Source: Tetrapyrgos nigripes (taxonomy: Eukaryota; Basidiomycota; Agaricomycetes; Agaricales; Campanellaceae). From it: DNA of 64,000 nt. The notes under the pieces are model-generated. The model made no database searches. It was not told the origin of the DNA and saw only the letters and a list, made by a program, of their open reading frames with translations. The stretch covers positions 1-64,000 of the forward strand of contig JAACJM010000025.1 of assembly GCA_013368315.1 (NCBI GenBank). The letters run 5' to 3'. The translations under genes were made by a program, and so were the position numbers. Every line of letters begins with the position of its first letter. Positions within the stretch are counted from its first letter, which is position 1. Positions 36,081 to 48,070 of this stretch are shown here, in pieces.

Positions 36081-38755
36081 ATGCTTAACACACTCCATCT
36101 CCTCGCAATCCCTGTTCTGCTCATTGGCTATAATCTTTGGGAATATCTCCTGCGCCGACGTCGCCGGGGTCTCCCTTATCCACCTGGACCGAGACGTCTT
36201 CCTATCATTGGCTCATTCTTCGATGTCCTGACACGTACTGGACTCAAGACCCAGTGGGCAATATACCGGGACATGGGGCACATGTATCACTCCGACATCT
36301 TGCACATCGATATTTTCGGAGACCATACTGTTGTTTTGAACTCTGCTAAGGCTGCAGAAGAGCTGTTGGGAAGGAGGTCTGGAATTTATTCGAGCAGGCC
36401 TAGTAAGTCTCTTGATCAATCGAGCTCAATGGACTCGAATTGATGAAATCTTGATTCTTAGCAATGTATATGGCGAATGAATCAGGGTGAGTTTTGTACC
36501 ACCTACTAGATGTCTTGAAACCTGATACTTCTCTTTTTCTTTTGAAGATGGGGATGGAATTTCGGGAGTACGTCATTCACCAATGTTGTACTATCTGCCA
36601 ACTTAAATAAAGATTGAATCCTTAGTAATGCCTTACACATCATTGTGGAGGTGAGTGTTAATATCACTTCGTTCAGAGATAGTGTCCTGAATTTTTGACG
36701 CTGCTGCAGACTTCGACGGAGGACTTTCCACCAGCACTTCCGTTCGGATGCCATTGCAGCTTATCATCCATTTATTCGTCAAGCAACTTCGCGCCTCCTC
36801 AGAAGTCTGTCGGGTATACAATCTACTACAATGGTGACACAGTATGATGACCTTCAGGCTATTATTCGTCAGTAAGTGTTCAGTACATATACTACCTAGC
36901 ATGGAGCGATTGATTTATTTTTATGAATATTGCTTCGTAAAGACACGCGGCTTCAATAATCCTATACATAACCTATGGCATCAACGAACAAGAGGATATG
37001 GAAGCCTTTGTCGAACTTGTCAAAAATGCCGCAGAAAGTATTAATACAGCTGCAATCCATGGTAACTTCCTGGTGGATTATTTTCCCTTGTTGAGATATG
37101 TTCCGGGTAAGTTTTAAATTGCGTTGAAGTTGCGTTCACTGATCATGATCTTCCTCAACTCTTAACACTGATTGATATACTTCCAGCCTGGTTTCCTGGT
37201 GCACATTTCAAGCGAAAAGCAACGCGCTGGTCTCGGTACACATCAGAACTGGTAAACAAGCCTTGGAACCAGCTGAGAGCTTCTATCGTACGTGGATTCA
37301 GCCCCGTGTATGTGTAAATATAACATTTTGAACTGATCATGGGGCGTATGTGCATAGTCATCAGGGACGGCGATATCTTGCTTTGGAACAAAATGCCTAG
37401 AGAAAGTCGATTTTACGTTCAATGCTGCTGACGCTACTGGAGATATCTCTGACTTGGGTACATCAAAGACAGAGTCTGACACGAAGATGGAAGAGGTAAT
37501 TAGAGATTGTGCTGGGACAGCATATGTGGGTGAGTGCCATGCCTTGGAATATTTTTCCCAAACTTAGCTTCGACTTTGTGATTAATATCACTTGCACAGC
37601 TGGATCAGATACAGTAAGTTCTTGGAATCTTTACTCAATCATGAGTTTCATAATCATCTGATTGATATGTATCTTCCTGCAGTCTGTCTCCTTAATCTTA
37701 ATTTCGGTCCTTGTCCTCTCCCACCATCCTGAAATCCAAGCCAAAGCTCAAGAGGAATTGGATCGAGTACTTGGTTCTGCCACCCAGCTTCCAGATTTCT
37801 CTGACCGAGGAAACTTGCCATATGTTGAGGCAGTCTTCAAGGAGCTTATGAGAATGTATCCTAGTGTTCCTTTGGGTAAGTAATCATCTTTCACTGTAAA
37901 GATACGAGTATTTTCCGGCTAGATGTCCTGATTCTCCGATTACGCAGGTATTTCACATTATAGCGTCGCTGATGATGTCTATGAAGGTTATTTCATATCG
38001 AAAGGCAAGTGCAAACTCGCATCTAAATTTGATCAGGCTCAAACTAGAGATAATCTACTTTCTTTGACATAAATAGGAACCACGGTTGTGGGCAATGCTT
38101 GGTGAGTTGCTCAGCCTCAATCATCAATCAATTTGTTATGTGTCTCATGCCATCTTTTTTTTGGTCCATTTCCACAAATTGAAATATTCAGGGCGATCCT
38201 CCATGACGAAAACCTCTATCCTGATCCTCTTACATTTAATCCTGACCGTTTTTTGAGGACCAAACCTCAGAGAGGTGCACCGGCTGCAAAAGACTCACTT
38301 AATCCTGATCCTGAGCTGTATGCTTTTGGTTTTGGCAGGAGGTGAGTGACCCTGGCCCACCTCTTCAGCCTTCTCTTCTTTCAAAGTTCTTTGAGCTTTG
38401 GAAATGATACTTACTGATTGCGTGCTTATAATTATTTCTAGAATCTGCCCCGGGAGACATCTAGCTCTTGACACCTCATGGCTTGTGCTCGCTTGTCTTT
38501 TGGCTACCTGCAATATTACCAGGATCTCCAAATCCAAGGAGATCGATCCAATAGCTGATTTTACCGATGCTGCTACTGTGTGAGTTATCTTAATTCTTAA
38601 CCCTTCAAGGCTACAATAAAATCTGATTTACTGATTTTTATGGATTTTCTCAAAGTCATGCCAAACCATTCAAGTGCTGCATTATCCCTCGTTCGGCTGG
38701 TGCGTTCGAGTTGATGCAAACTGGGTATGAGGTTGAGACTACGGTTGAAACCTAA
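36081..38755 (+). CDS. Cytochrome P450 monooxygenase, copy 3
   Basis: Fifteen exons give 555 codons plus TAA: 36081-36402, 36462-36486, 36548-36567, 36626-36650, 36710-36871, 36943-37106, 37187-37287, 37358-37529, 37600-37613, 37683-37875, 37948-38004, 38077-38101, 38192-38341, 38442-38579, 38656-38755. All splice phases match copies 1 and 2; length changes are in multiples of three. I-helix AGSDTS, ExxR (ELMR), FNPDRF and heme loop FGFGRRICPG (Cys about 479) are present. The intron 11 donor is GC (AAAG/GCAAGT), a known functional minor class. Terminal residues differ from copies 1 and 2, and no chitin-synthase fragment follows. Confidence 0.9.
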
Positions 38756-40913
38756 TTAATGTTGAAATACGCTGTGGCACGAAAAGGCGGGGGGAAAGAA
38801 CGTTTGACCTCGTATTGGTACCAGAGGCAAACGAGTAAAGATACACGGATGTAACTACTGTATTTATAGTCCGTAAGTAGCTAAAATACCTCAAATAGAC
38901 ATCAGATCACCCCACCCCCCCTATATTACGAGGCCCTTAAAGGCCGAGTTAACTTATGTCGACCTCGAAAATTTTACCACGACCTCAAACTCCCACCCCT
39001 TTTCGTTGCCACTCAATCGGCTGTATGACCACTGCGTGTCGTCACCAGTCGTCACCAGTCATCACCCCACGCCGGTCTCTACTTTCCCGACAACCCGAAA
39101 TGTCCAGACTCAGTCTGGACCGAGTCCAACAGCCGTTGACGTCATGCCAGCGTGTCAACTCATCTCGCCTTCACTGCCAGCGTCGTGCTTCATGGGATAC
39201 TTACTTGCGTCCACGGCTTTCTCTCCGGAAGTGTGGCCATACTAATTATTATCCGAGATTTGCCAGCACTCGCTGCCTTACTTCCTCCACTTCTGAAGCT
39301 TGGCTTTGGCCTCGACGCCCTCATAATTCTTGCCTCTCCATCGTCATTAATTTATGTTTAGCAACCTGTAGCAAACTCAAAGTCTTTTCCACGGGTTCAA
39401 ACTCCCAACTTATTTCGCTCATACTACTTTGCAAGTAGCTGCAATGTAGTCAATACAAGAGTGAAATTTTGGTATGATTTTGTTGAGGAGGGCCTCGTAA
39501 CTTGCCATGCGAAGCAGTGGCACCTTTCCCCAGGGTCTGTATCCAGCTTGTCTTGGCGAAATTCCATTTCCAACAATTAATGTGCGAGATGAAGTTGGCT
39601 TTCATGAAGGTTTATTAACCGGTTTCCCACGCATTTATAAGGCGAGCGCGCCTACTACCTACATGCCTGTACTACTGTATTGTACCGTGTATGAGTCCCG
39701 GATACATCATGTCTCGTATACAGTCCCGTGTGTATCCCGGGTGAATTTCCGTGTAATGTCCCGGGCACATGTCTCGGGCTCCTGGGTTCCCGGACAACTT
39801 GGACGTATTAGTTTGTGGCCCAGAGTTAGTTCGTGGATTTGATGATGAGAGCAGACGATGTTGGGATGGGAGTGGACTTTGGCCTCTGGAACGATTTTTG
39901 TGCCGACGTTCAAGGAGATGTATACTGGGATACAGGTTTGGAGAGGGGAGAGATGTCTTAGAGGCTGAGAACGTTGAGTGTTCCGTTGGGTGTGTCGATT
40001 GCGTTGAGCGATTCGTGGGTGCTGGGTGAGTGTCTCCAATTTGTTTTTCCTCTTTTTTGTGTCCTTTTTGCTTTTCTCTCCCTGCTACACTCGAGTTTCT
40101 CCCCCCGTTTCCGATCACTACTTTCCCACCTTTATATGATACAAACATGTTAACTATCGTTTCTCTCACTATTTGCTATCAATCTTCGATATTATAATGG
40201 CCGTATCTCTCACTCCTGGTCCACACTCATCCTACTCTCTGTCACTGAGCGGATGACGCTGTCGCCGCTTCCAGCCTCATTTATTCAGCTCTATCTTCGC
40301 CTCCGCATCACACCTCGTTTATATACGCCTACATGTCGGGTTATCCAAAGCAATACTCAATGTATACCCAACGAAGCCAATATATACAATATATACCTGA
40401 GGTGACAGCTTAGCTGAGATTAGATATATGGTAGGACATTCAATGGGTTTTTGGGTGGGTGGGGGCTGAGACGGCGGCCACAGGGACTGGGACTGGGGAC
40501 TGTGGGCTGAGTCTGGCGTGTTTGGCGAAGAAGTGGTGTCCTCATATTGACTATGTACAGTTTTTGATGATACTACCCAATCAATACCGAATATAAACTC
40601 GATTTTCAACTTATTTCACCTCCGTTGGCTTCTTTCATTTGTTGATCTTCAAACACTCGGTTAAAACTCAGTTCAGCATCTGAGTTGCTGCAGCTTGCTC
40701 AGGTTAGGCAAGGCTCAGGTCTCCCTAAATGAAAGTTTTGCTCTTGCGCAAAGCTATATGAACCGGTCATGTGCTTCAGACACTTTTCGTTTTTTCGCGC
40801 TACATCATACCACTGACACTTTGACATTTTACTGCTATAATTAGTTCTTACCCGGGTTAGTTGTCTTTCTTTCCTCTACTGAGGGCAGAGTTATTGATTA
40901 AATCCCCATAGAA
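38756..40913. other. Unassigned region between P450 copy 3 and the NLR
   Basis: An open frame of 160 codons at 38956-39438 (+) is Ser/Arg-rich with no domain and overlaps others. 39690-39790 has short irregular iterations of a TCCCGGG-type motif. A C-rich run lies at 38910-38925. Nothing recognisable otherwise. The last few hundred bases should hold the NLR promoter. Confidence 0.4.
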
Positions 40914-42087
40914 ATGTCTCGAAGAAACCTCAGCAATATACCAGATCCCAGAATTGAGGAAGGAGATGAAATCAGTATTCCTGGCATAAAGATTGGATGG
41001 CTCGAGCCTGCGGAAGGGTTCAGTAGCTTTGCAGGCTACTGGAGTCATGAATTCAGAGAGCAGAGGAGTTCAGCTTTTGGAACTCGTCAATACAAATATG
41101 GGTGGACTCGAGATAAGAAGAGATTTGTTGAGAAAAGATCCTTAAGTCATCTTGCTTTTGATGCTGAGCTTTCAAGACCAGACAATCGGACAAGAGATGA
41201 AGATAAAGATGAAGATGCAATGTTGTGGATGGATTAGGTGGTGACCAGGAAAATATTAGTGCCCCATTCAGTATGTCACTTGATTCTGAAGAAAGTGATG
41301 ATCAGAGGAAAGGCACAGGAGCAAGCAAGTATGATCCCAAAGAGCCCAGGGGTTCTGACCAGCAACAAAATATCCTCAAAGTTGTAAGACAGGCTGATGT
41401 CAGGTTTGTACCTTAAATTTCAGACTGATAATCCCAGTAATTTACTCACTTGAAATTTGAACTTGTAGCCTGTTTGCTGAAGCAAAGAAATTTTCTATCA
41501 ACAAAAGTCAAATCAATGTTGTGGGAAGAGACCAGTATAACACACACAACTATTTTGGAGAACAAGGTAAGATGGAATGTCTGGTACACATAAATTAACT
41601 AATATTTCCTATGCAATAGGTAAACATTTCCATCTGCCATAGATATTGAAGCTGAAACGGATCTATAGTAGGTGCATCTGAGTCTGCGATCACTTCAAAG
41701 AAGGTGTGTCTTTCAAATTTTGAAAGCTAATTTAACCTTTTAAAACTGATAATCTATTCATCAACTCAGAAAATTACATATGAGTAAGCTATTTGTATGT
41801 CTTCAGTAAATAAATTTCTTATGATACTTTCCACCAGTGATATACACTTTGCAACACCTCCACCACCTAAGATCTTCATAGGAAGAGATGATCTTGTCAA
41901 TGAAGGGGTGGAAATTCTCTGCGGAAGGGGCCAAAACCATTTGGCAATTCTTGGACCTGGAGGAATTGGAAAAACATGTCTTGCACTTGTCATCAGCAAT
42001 AAGCCAGAAGTTCAGGCAAAGTTTCAGAAGTTTCATTTCTTGCCTTGTGACATTCTGGAGGATCAGAATGGTCTCATTCAAGGTCTG
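40914..42087 (+). pseudogene. NB-ARC/TPR NOD-like receptor, 5' part
   Basis: Starts MSRRNLSNIPDPRIEEGDEI, a region I cannot assign. A frame change at about 41222 leads into an acidic stretch. An intron at about 41403-41469 is followed by an exon with INVVGRDQYNTHNYFG, resembling the linker before the nucleotide-binding domain in fungal NLRs. Further introns lead to an exon from about 41837 with PPPPKIFIGRDDLVNEGVE and the P-loop GPGGIGKT (41953-41976). Translation then meets the retrotransposon at 42088. Removing the insert and one GTCTG copy joins this exon in frame to 48475 onward (IQG-LLQVLGLK). Fungal NLRs are STAND-type sensors in self/non-self recognition and biotic responses. This copy cannot make the full protein. 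Confidence 0.75.
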
Positions 42088-42544
42088 TGTCATGAAGTCT
42101 ATATTTGGTACTATTTATTTCCTTTTATCTCCGCATCCTCAGATCTCCATACCATTCCTCGGACCTTTACACCATATGACTCATGCTCCACATGCTATGC
42201 ACCGGACCTTTCATTTCTCCGATACAGCTTCTTTTACAGCTCTCTTTACAGCTTCCATGACAGCTTTACTTTACAGCTTTACCTTTACATATATAAACCC
42301 TGTCCTGACACCTGGTTCCCCATCTTGACCTCTTCGTCGTTGGGACCAGGTGTGTATTCCCCTTTTTACTAGTTCTTTCACCTTTACTGATAGGCACTGT
42401 AGTTTCAGTACTCACTGCTGTCTGTTAGGTATTTAATACATTCTTCGTCGTTGGGACCAGTTTCAGTACTCACTGCTGTCTGTTAGTCGAGTCGAGCCCG
42501 TAGCTCCTCGTTATCGCTATCTAAGCACTCGCCTCTTTGTGACA
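42088..42544 (+). repeat. 5' LTR of the chromovirus
   Basis: 457 bp, TG...CA ends, with ACATATATAAACC as TATA region at about 42285. It contains a 58-bp internal duplication (second GTCGTTGGGACCAG block, about 42428-42485) that the 3' LTR lacks but the solo LTR at 62161 shares. Confidence 0.9.
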
Positions 42545-42585
42545 TTAGGTCAAGATCCCTCACTGCACCGGCGGCCTCTGTATAG

Positions 42586-44256
42586 GTCGTCCTTGCAGGT
42601 ACTGTTCTCACCACGTCTGGGAGATACGCCGCACCATCCTCTGTTTCTGAATCCTCCACATCTGCATCTGCACCCCCGTCTCCAGCCACATCACCCCAGC
42701 TCTCCCTCGAACTGGATCCTGATTGTTCAAGCTACCTGCATGGCTTTGACATCTACGATCGCACTGACTGCCACCACCACCGCCTTGAAGAATACTGGGA
42801 CTGTGAAACACAGCCTTGCCCACATGCCTATAACAACCCGCTTCCCAGCCTTGCACTCTTTGTAGACGAATCAGGAGATAGCCACCTCGTTATCCCCACT
42901 CGCCGCACCTTCCGTCCAATCTTCACTGCCAGCCCTGAGCCCTCCAGTCCTCTGCCCCCTGTATCCCCTGTTCCATTGTCAGCCGTACCAACAGCCCGCC
43001 CCAGTCCTACAATCGCTCCTGTTCCATCCCCTCTTGCATCAGCCCCACTCAGTCCCATTCATTCCCCAATCCCTGACATCGACATGTCCTCCGCTGCCCT
43101 CAAAAACCTCCTTCAGGCTCTGGTTAACAGCCAGAACCAACTGCAACAGGCAATTACCAGCCTAGTCAACAGACCCGTTCACAAGTCTTTGGATAAAACT
43201 CCCAAACCTGCCCCGTTCAAGGGCGAACCCGCTAAACTCGACTCATTCCTATCTCTCTTCATCCTCTGGGCCGGAGAACAGAAACGGCTCAAACTCGATA
43301 ACGGGAAACTCGATCCACAGAAGTGTATTGCTGAAGCGCTTCTCATGATGGAGGGACCTGCTGCAGAATGGGCTGCAGAATACGCCCGTCATATCAGCAG
43401 AGTCCGAGCAGAAGAAGCTGGAGCAGTCTTCCCCTGGGAAGGGGACTGGGACAACTTCACCCATGCACTAAAAGTTCAGTTCGGAGTAGCAAATGAACAG
43501 CAGTTGGCGCAGAACAAACTCGAGGTGCTGAAGCAGGGAGATAAGACAGTTTCAGAGTTCTCTCAGGTTTTCAAACAGTGGGCGGAGAAGACTGGATTCT
43601 CAGACAAGGACCTCCAGTACAAGTTCCGAAAGTGCCTTCATAAGGACCTGTTGCTCCCATTAGCAAATGTGGAGCTAGGCCAGAAGGAGGCCCCCAAGAA
43701 CCTGGACGAGTTGATCAACAGAGCGCTCCACGTCGAACAGACCCTGGCTGAATTCCTAGGGAAACCCATCACTGGGCCTGCCACTTCTCTCTCCTGATTC
43801 TCCTCTGCACGAGACCCTAATGCCATGGATGTCGACGCCTCGTGTACTGAGCGTCCCCAGGGTAACAGACGTAGCTTCGGGGACTATCAGAAGGTGATGC
43901 AAGGGCGCTGTTATGGCTGTGGATCCAGGGACCACCTGAAACGAGACGGGAATCACGGGCGTGATAAATGCGACTACTGTGAGAGGACAGGTCACTGTGG
44001 CTTGGTCTGTCAAGACCGATACATGGGACGACCTAGAGGAGGAGGCCGAAACCGGCAACGTGTGGCCGCCACTGTTAGTGACAACTTCAGTCTCTTCCTG
44101 GACGATCTGCCCTCTCCTACCCCTGCCCCTGCCCCCACTGCCACTATCACTGCCTCCTCAGCTTCCAAATCCTCGTCTGTGCTCAGTGCCTTACAAAAGT
44201 CCATCGCCGATCAAACCGCTCTACTACGTAACATCGCCGCCCAACCGGGTTTTTAA
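42586..44256 (+). pseudogene. gag of the chromovirus
   Basis: One frame from after TAG 42583-42585 to TAA 44254-44256, interrupted by TGA at 43795-43797. The N-terminal part is Pro/Ser-rich. The first internal ATG of note is at 43084 (MSSAALKNLLQALVNSQNQL). The capsid-like helical region includes KPAPFKGEPAKLDSFLSLF and WDNFTHALKVQFG. The nucleocapsid has a complete CX2CX4HX4C knuckle (CDYC...HCGLVC) and an earlier half knuckle (CYGCGSRDH) whose last Cys position is Gly. The TGA falls where arginine is expected before FSSARDPNAMD. The product would form the particle coat. Confidence 0.85.
44247..44253 (+). promoter_or_regulatory. -1 ribosomal frameshift heptamer at gag-pol junction
   Basis: In the gag frame the bases read G GGT TTT immediately before TAA, a canonical X XXY YYZ slippery site. 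Slipping back one base continues as GGG TTT TTA AAA CGG and enters the pol frame, which is open from here to the protease. This fits programmed -1 frameshifting for Gag-Pol. Only a short possible stem (CGGG...CCCG) lies downstream. Confidence 0.6.
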
Positions 44257-47200
44257 AACGGGTGTCTGTTCCCGCTATGACACGAACACCCCTAACTACC
44301 CACATGTTTTCCTGCTCCTCGTACGATTCTATTCCCTCATGTACCATATCCAATATTTCCGAAATAGAATCTGATGCCTCTCACTTTTGTATACGTGTGA
44401 AACTCCGAGGAAGACAGAACGAAACAGTGGTAGTAGCAATGGTTGACAGTGGAGCTACAGGCCTGTTCCTGGGACAGTCATTTGTAAAGCAACACTGAAT
44501 CCAAACACATCCTCTCTGCAAAGCCCTAGACGTCTACAACATCGATGGCACCCTTAACCGAGCAGGGCACATAGATCAATTCTGCTGACTGGCGATGACA
44601 GCAGACGGACAGGAGACATGGTTAGACTTTCTGGTAACGGACTTAGGTGGAGAAGACGTCATTCTGGGTCTTCCCTGGCTACGTAAAGTGAACCCACGGA
44701 TTGACTGGACGAGTGGTCGATTACAAATTCCTAGAGCACAACCTCCATCAGTAGAAGAGATTCCCGATCAGGATCAGTTTGTTGCCTCTAGTCTTGGACC
44801 TGCTCCGAAAAGAAACATTATCCTTGAAAGCGTAGATTCAGAATCGACCCAGTTGACCCCGCAGGAAACACACATCCCCACAGACCAAACCCCAGATCCA
44901 GTAATGGAACAGGAGGAGGAGGAGGAACCCCCAGTCTATCGCATTCGGGCTAATCGACGTCTCAGGCGCTCCTGGAAGAAAGCAGGGATCATTACTGACA
45001 CCGGAGAGGAAGTCTGGTGCGGGGCGGGGTTCACTTACTCACAGCAGTTAGCAGAAGAGGCAAACCGAACAAAGCCAAAACAGTCATTTGAGGAGATAGT
45101 ACCCCCTCAATACCGAGATTATGCTCAGGTCTTCTCTGAAACTGAATCAGAACGCCTTCCCGCATACAAACCTTGGGACCATGCTATTGATCTGGTACCT
45201 GGAGCACCTGCCACCCTATGCACCAAAATCTATCCAATGTCTATCAATGAACAGCAGGAGCTTGATCGTTTCCTCGAAGAGAACATCCACAAAGACTACA
45301 TCCGACCATCCAAATCTCCCCTGTCCTCTCCAGTCTTCTTCATCAAGAAGAAAGACGGAAAACTTCGATTCATCCAGGATTACTGACAGCTAAACGAGTA
45401 CACTGTGAAGAACCGCTACCCTCTGCCCCTCGTCGCAGACATAGTCAGCCAACTGCAAGGAGCCAAGTATTTCACCAAGTTTGATGTACGTTGGGGATAT
45501 AACAATGTTCGGATCAAGAAGGGAGACGAATGGAAGGCAGCATTTGCGACGAACCGAGGGCTCTTTGAGCCAACCGTCATGTTCTTCGGATTAATGAACT
45601 CTCCAGCGACCGTCCAAAGCCTCATGAATTCCATCTTCTCCGATTTAATTGCTGCAGGAAAAGTGGCTGTTTACCTGGACGATATCCTGATCTTCAGTGG
45701 AGACCTGGAAAAAACACCGAAAGGTGGTTCGGGAGGTACTAGCAAGGCTGAAGAAGCACGATCTGTATCTAAGACCGGAGAAGTGCGAGTTTGAACGAGA
45801 AAAGATAGAGTATCTTGGTCTGATTATCCGAGAAGGGCAAGTCAGTATGGACCTGGTAAAGGTAGAAGCAGTGCGTCATTGGCCAGTTCCCCGTAACGTC
45901 TGAGATGTTCAAGCATTCTTGGGTTTCGCAAACTTCTACCGACAATTCATCGAGCATTTTGCTAAAACGGCTCGTCCTCTGAACGACCTCACACGCAAAG
46001 ACATCTCGTTTAACTGGGGAACTCACCAACAGGAAGCCTTCGACTCTCTCCGAACAGCCTTCACATCGGCTCCTATCCTTACACTCTGGTCGCCGGACCG
46101 CCCTACCCGTGTTGAAGTAGATGTGTCGGGCTTTGCAACGGGTGGAGCCCTGATGCAGATGCTCGAAGACGGTCTTTGGCATCCAGTAGCGTTCCGTTCA
46201 GTGTCCATGCAGCCAGCAGAACGGAACTATGAGATCTACGACTGAGAGATGTTGGCTATCATCGAAGCACTGAAGGACTGGCGAAGCTTCCTAGAAGGAC
46301 TACCACAGCCATTCAAAATCATCACAGACCACTCCAATCTAGAATTCTGGAGAACCGCACAAGACCTCAGCCGACGACAAGCGAGATGGGCCCTTTGGCT
46401 ATCTCGCTTTGATTTCAAACTAATACACCGTCCCAGCAAAGCAAACACCCAAGCAGACGCCCTCTCTCGCCTACACCCTCACCAGGTGACGGACCGAGAG
46501 GACAATTTGGAGACTACAGTACTTAGGCCAGAACACTTCGTAAGGCTAGCTGCAACTACGTTGGTCAATCCCCTGGAGGAACGGATTTGACAGGCACTGG
46601 GAAGAGAGGTGGAAGTGTTGAAAGGACTGGAACAGCTGAAGAAGGAGGGGTTGCAGCAACTTGCAAACGGTTTACCTGAATGGGAAGAGGATAATGGGTT
46701 GGTATACCACAAGGGACGAGTCTACGTCCCGCCAGATGAGGAACTGCAGAGAGCAATAGTGGAACAGTGTCACGATGAGCCGTCAGCGGGACATCCAGGA
46801 CTACACGGGACACTTGACTTGGTAACCTCGCACTTCTGGTGGCCCACCATTCGCTCTTTCATAGAAAGGTATGTGGAGGGATGCGATCAATGCGCCAGGA
46901 AGAAGCTACAGCGTCACCCACGAGCAGTAATCCAACCGTTGGATGTTCCCCTAGGACTCTGGGAGGAAGTCGGAGTCGACCTTATCACACAGTTACCGTC
47001 TTCGCAAGGCTACGATGCGATCCTGGTCTGTACAGATCTCTACGGAAAGCAAGTCCATACCCTCCCCTGCATGTCTAATATCACTGCCGCTGAAGTTGCC
47101 GACCTATACTACTGAGAGATCTTCTGCCTGCACGGTATTCCACTCCGCTTCGTGTCAGATCGTGGCCCACAGTTTGCTGCCCAAGCCATGTGCTCTCTCT

Positions 47201-48033
47201 TGGACTGACTCGGGATCAAGTCAAGCCTCTCCTCAGGTTACCGACCTCAGACAAACGGACAAACGGAACGAGCAAACCAGGAAGTCGAGAAATACCTGCG
47301 TCTCTACACCAACTACAGACAGGATGACTGGGTAGAACACCTTCCTATGGCCGAATTCGTCCTGAACTCCCATACACACTCTGCACACAATATGGCCCCC
47401 TTCGAGGTAACCTATGGCTACCTCCCCCTGTTCAACATACCAGTAGGCCGACGCACGGGCATTCCAGATGTAGAGGACTGCCTAAAGATTCTGAGAGAGG
47501 TGCGAAGAGATGCAGGGGCAGCGCTACATCTGGCTAAACAGCGCATGAAGGAGGGATATGAGAGAGGGAAGCAAAAAGGACATCAGTTCAAGGTCGGAGA
47601 CTACGTCTGGCTGAGCGCAGAAGACATCGATTTGAAACTCTCGAGCGACAAGTTGGGTGACCGACAGCTGGGCCCGTACGCGATTTTGGAGAAGATTGGC
47701 GACTTGGATTATCGGTTAGACCTTCCCGAATCCCTGAGTCGCCTACATCCGGTATTCCATGTTGACAAACTGTACCCCTACAAGGGTAATATGGTGAACG
47801 GACTCTTGCCCGAAGAGCCAGAGCCAGTATACCTCGAAGGGGAGGACGAGCCTGAGTATGAAGTGGACACTCTCCTGAACAGCAGAGTACAATGGAGGCG
47901 AATGGAATACCTCGTTAAGTGGAAAGGGTATGACGACAGCCACAACTCATGGGAGCCAGCTCCAAACCTCAAAAACGCGAAACGGAAGATCACTGCATTC
48001 CACAAGAAACACCCGGAGGCAACAAAGATTTAG
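44257..48033 (+). pseudogene. pol of the chromovirus (PR-RT-RH-IN-chromodomain)
   Basis: Order: protease VDSGATGLFLG; RT with [15 protein letters not shown] and YLDD (45672-45683); RNase H with VEVDVSGFATGGALMQ and ITDHSNLEFW; integrase zinc region (H...H, CDQC), then catalytic VGVDLI, VSDRGPQF and NGQTERANQE; then the chromodomain MEYLVKWKGYDDSHNSWEPA, ending TAG 48033. TGA stops at 44496, 44586, 45384, 45901, 46243, 46588, 47113 and 47206 each occupy an expected arginine. One added A in the run 45709-45714 shifts the frame. The protein is not made intact. The chromodomain suggests targeting to marked heterochromatin, though this copy landed in a gene. Confidence 0.9.
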
Positions 48034-48057
48034 TGTTCATCGAGGATGATGAAGTTT

Positions 48058-48070
48058 AGGAGGGGGGTAA
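48058..48070 (+). promoter_or_regulatory. Polypurine tract of the chromovirus
   Basis: AGGAGGGGGGTAA directly precedes the 3' LTR start TGTCATG, the expected place for plus-strand priming during reverse transcription. Confidence 0.8.

Noticed and set aside
39390..39420. Possible tRNA T-arm (GGGTTCAAACTCCC)
   Set aside because: No matching A box, acceptor stem or anticodon arm lies at the right distance.
43795..47208. UGA reassigned to arginine or read through
   Set aside because: The intact AT-hook gene, Kre9-like gene and P450 copies 1 and 2 use TGA as their terminator, and CGA codons also survive in the element. CpG decay explains the pattern more simply.
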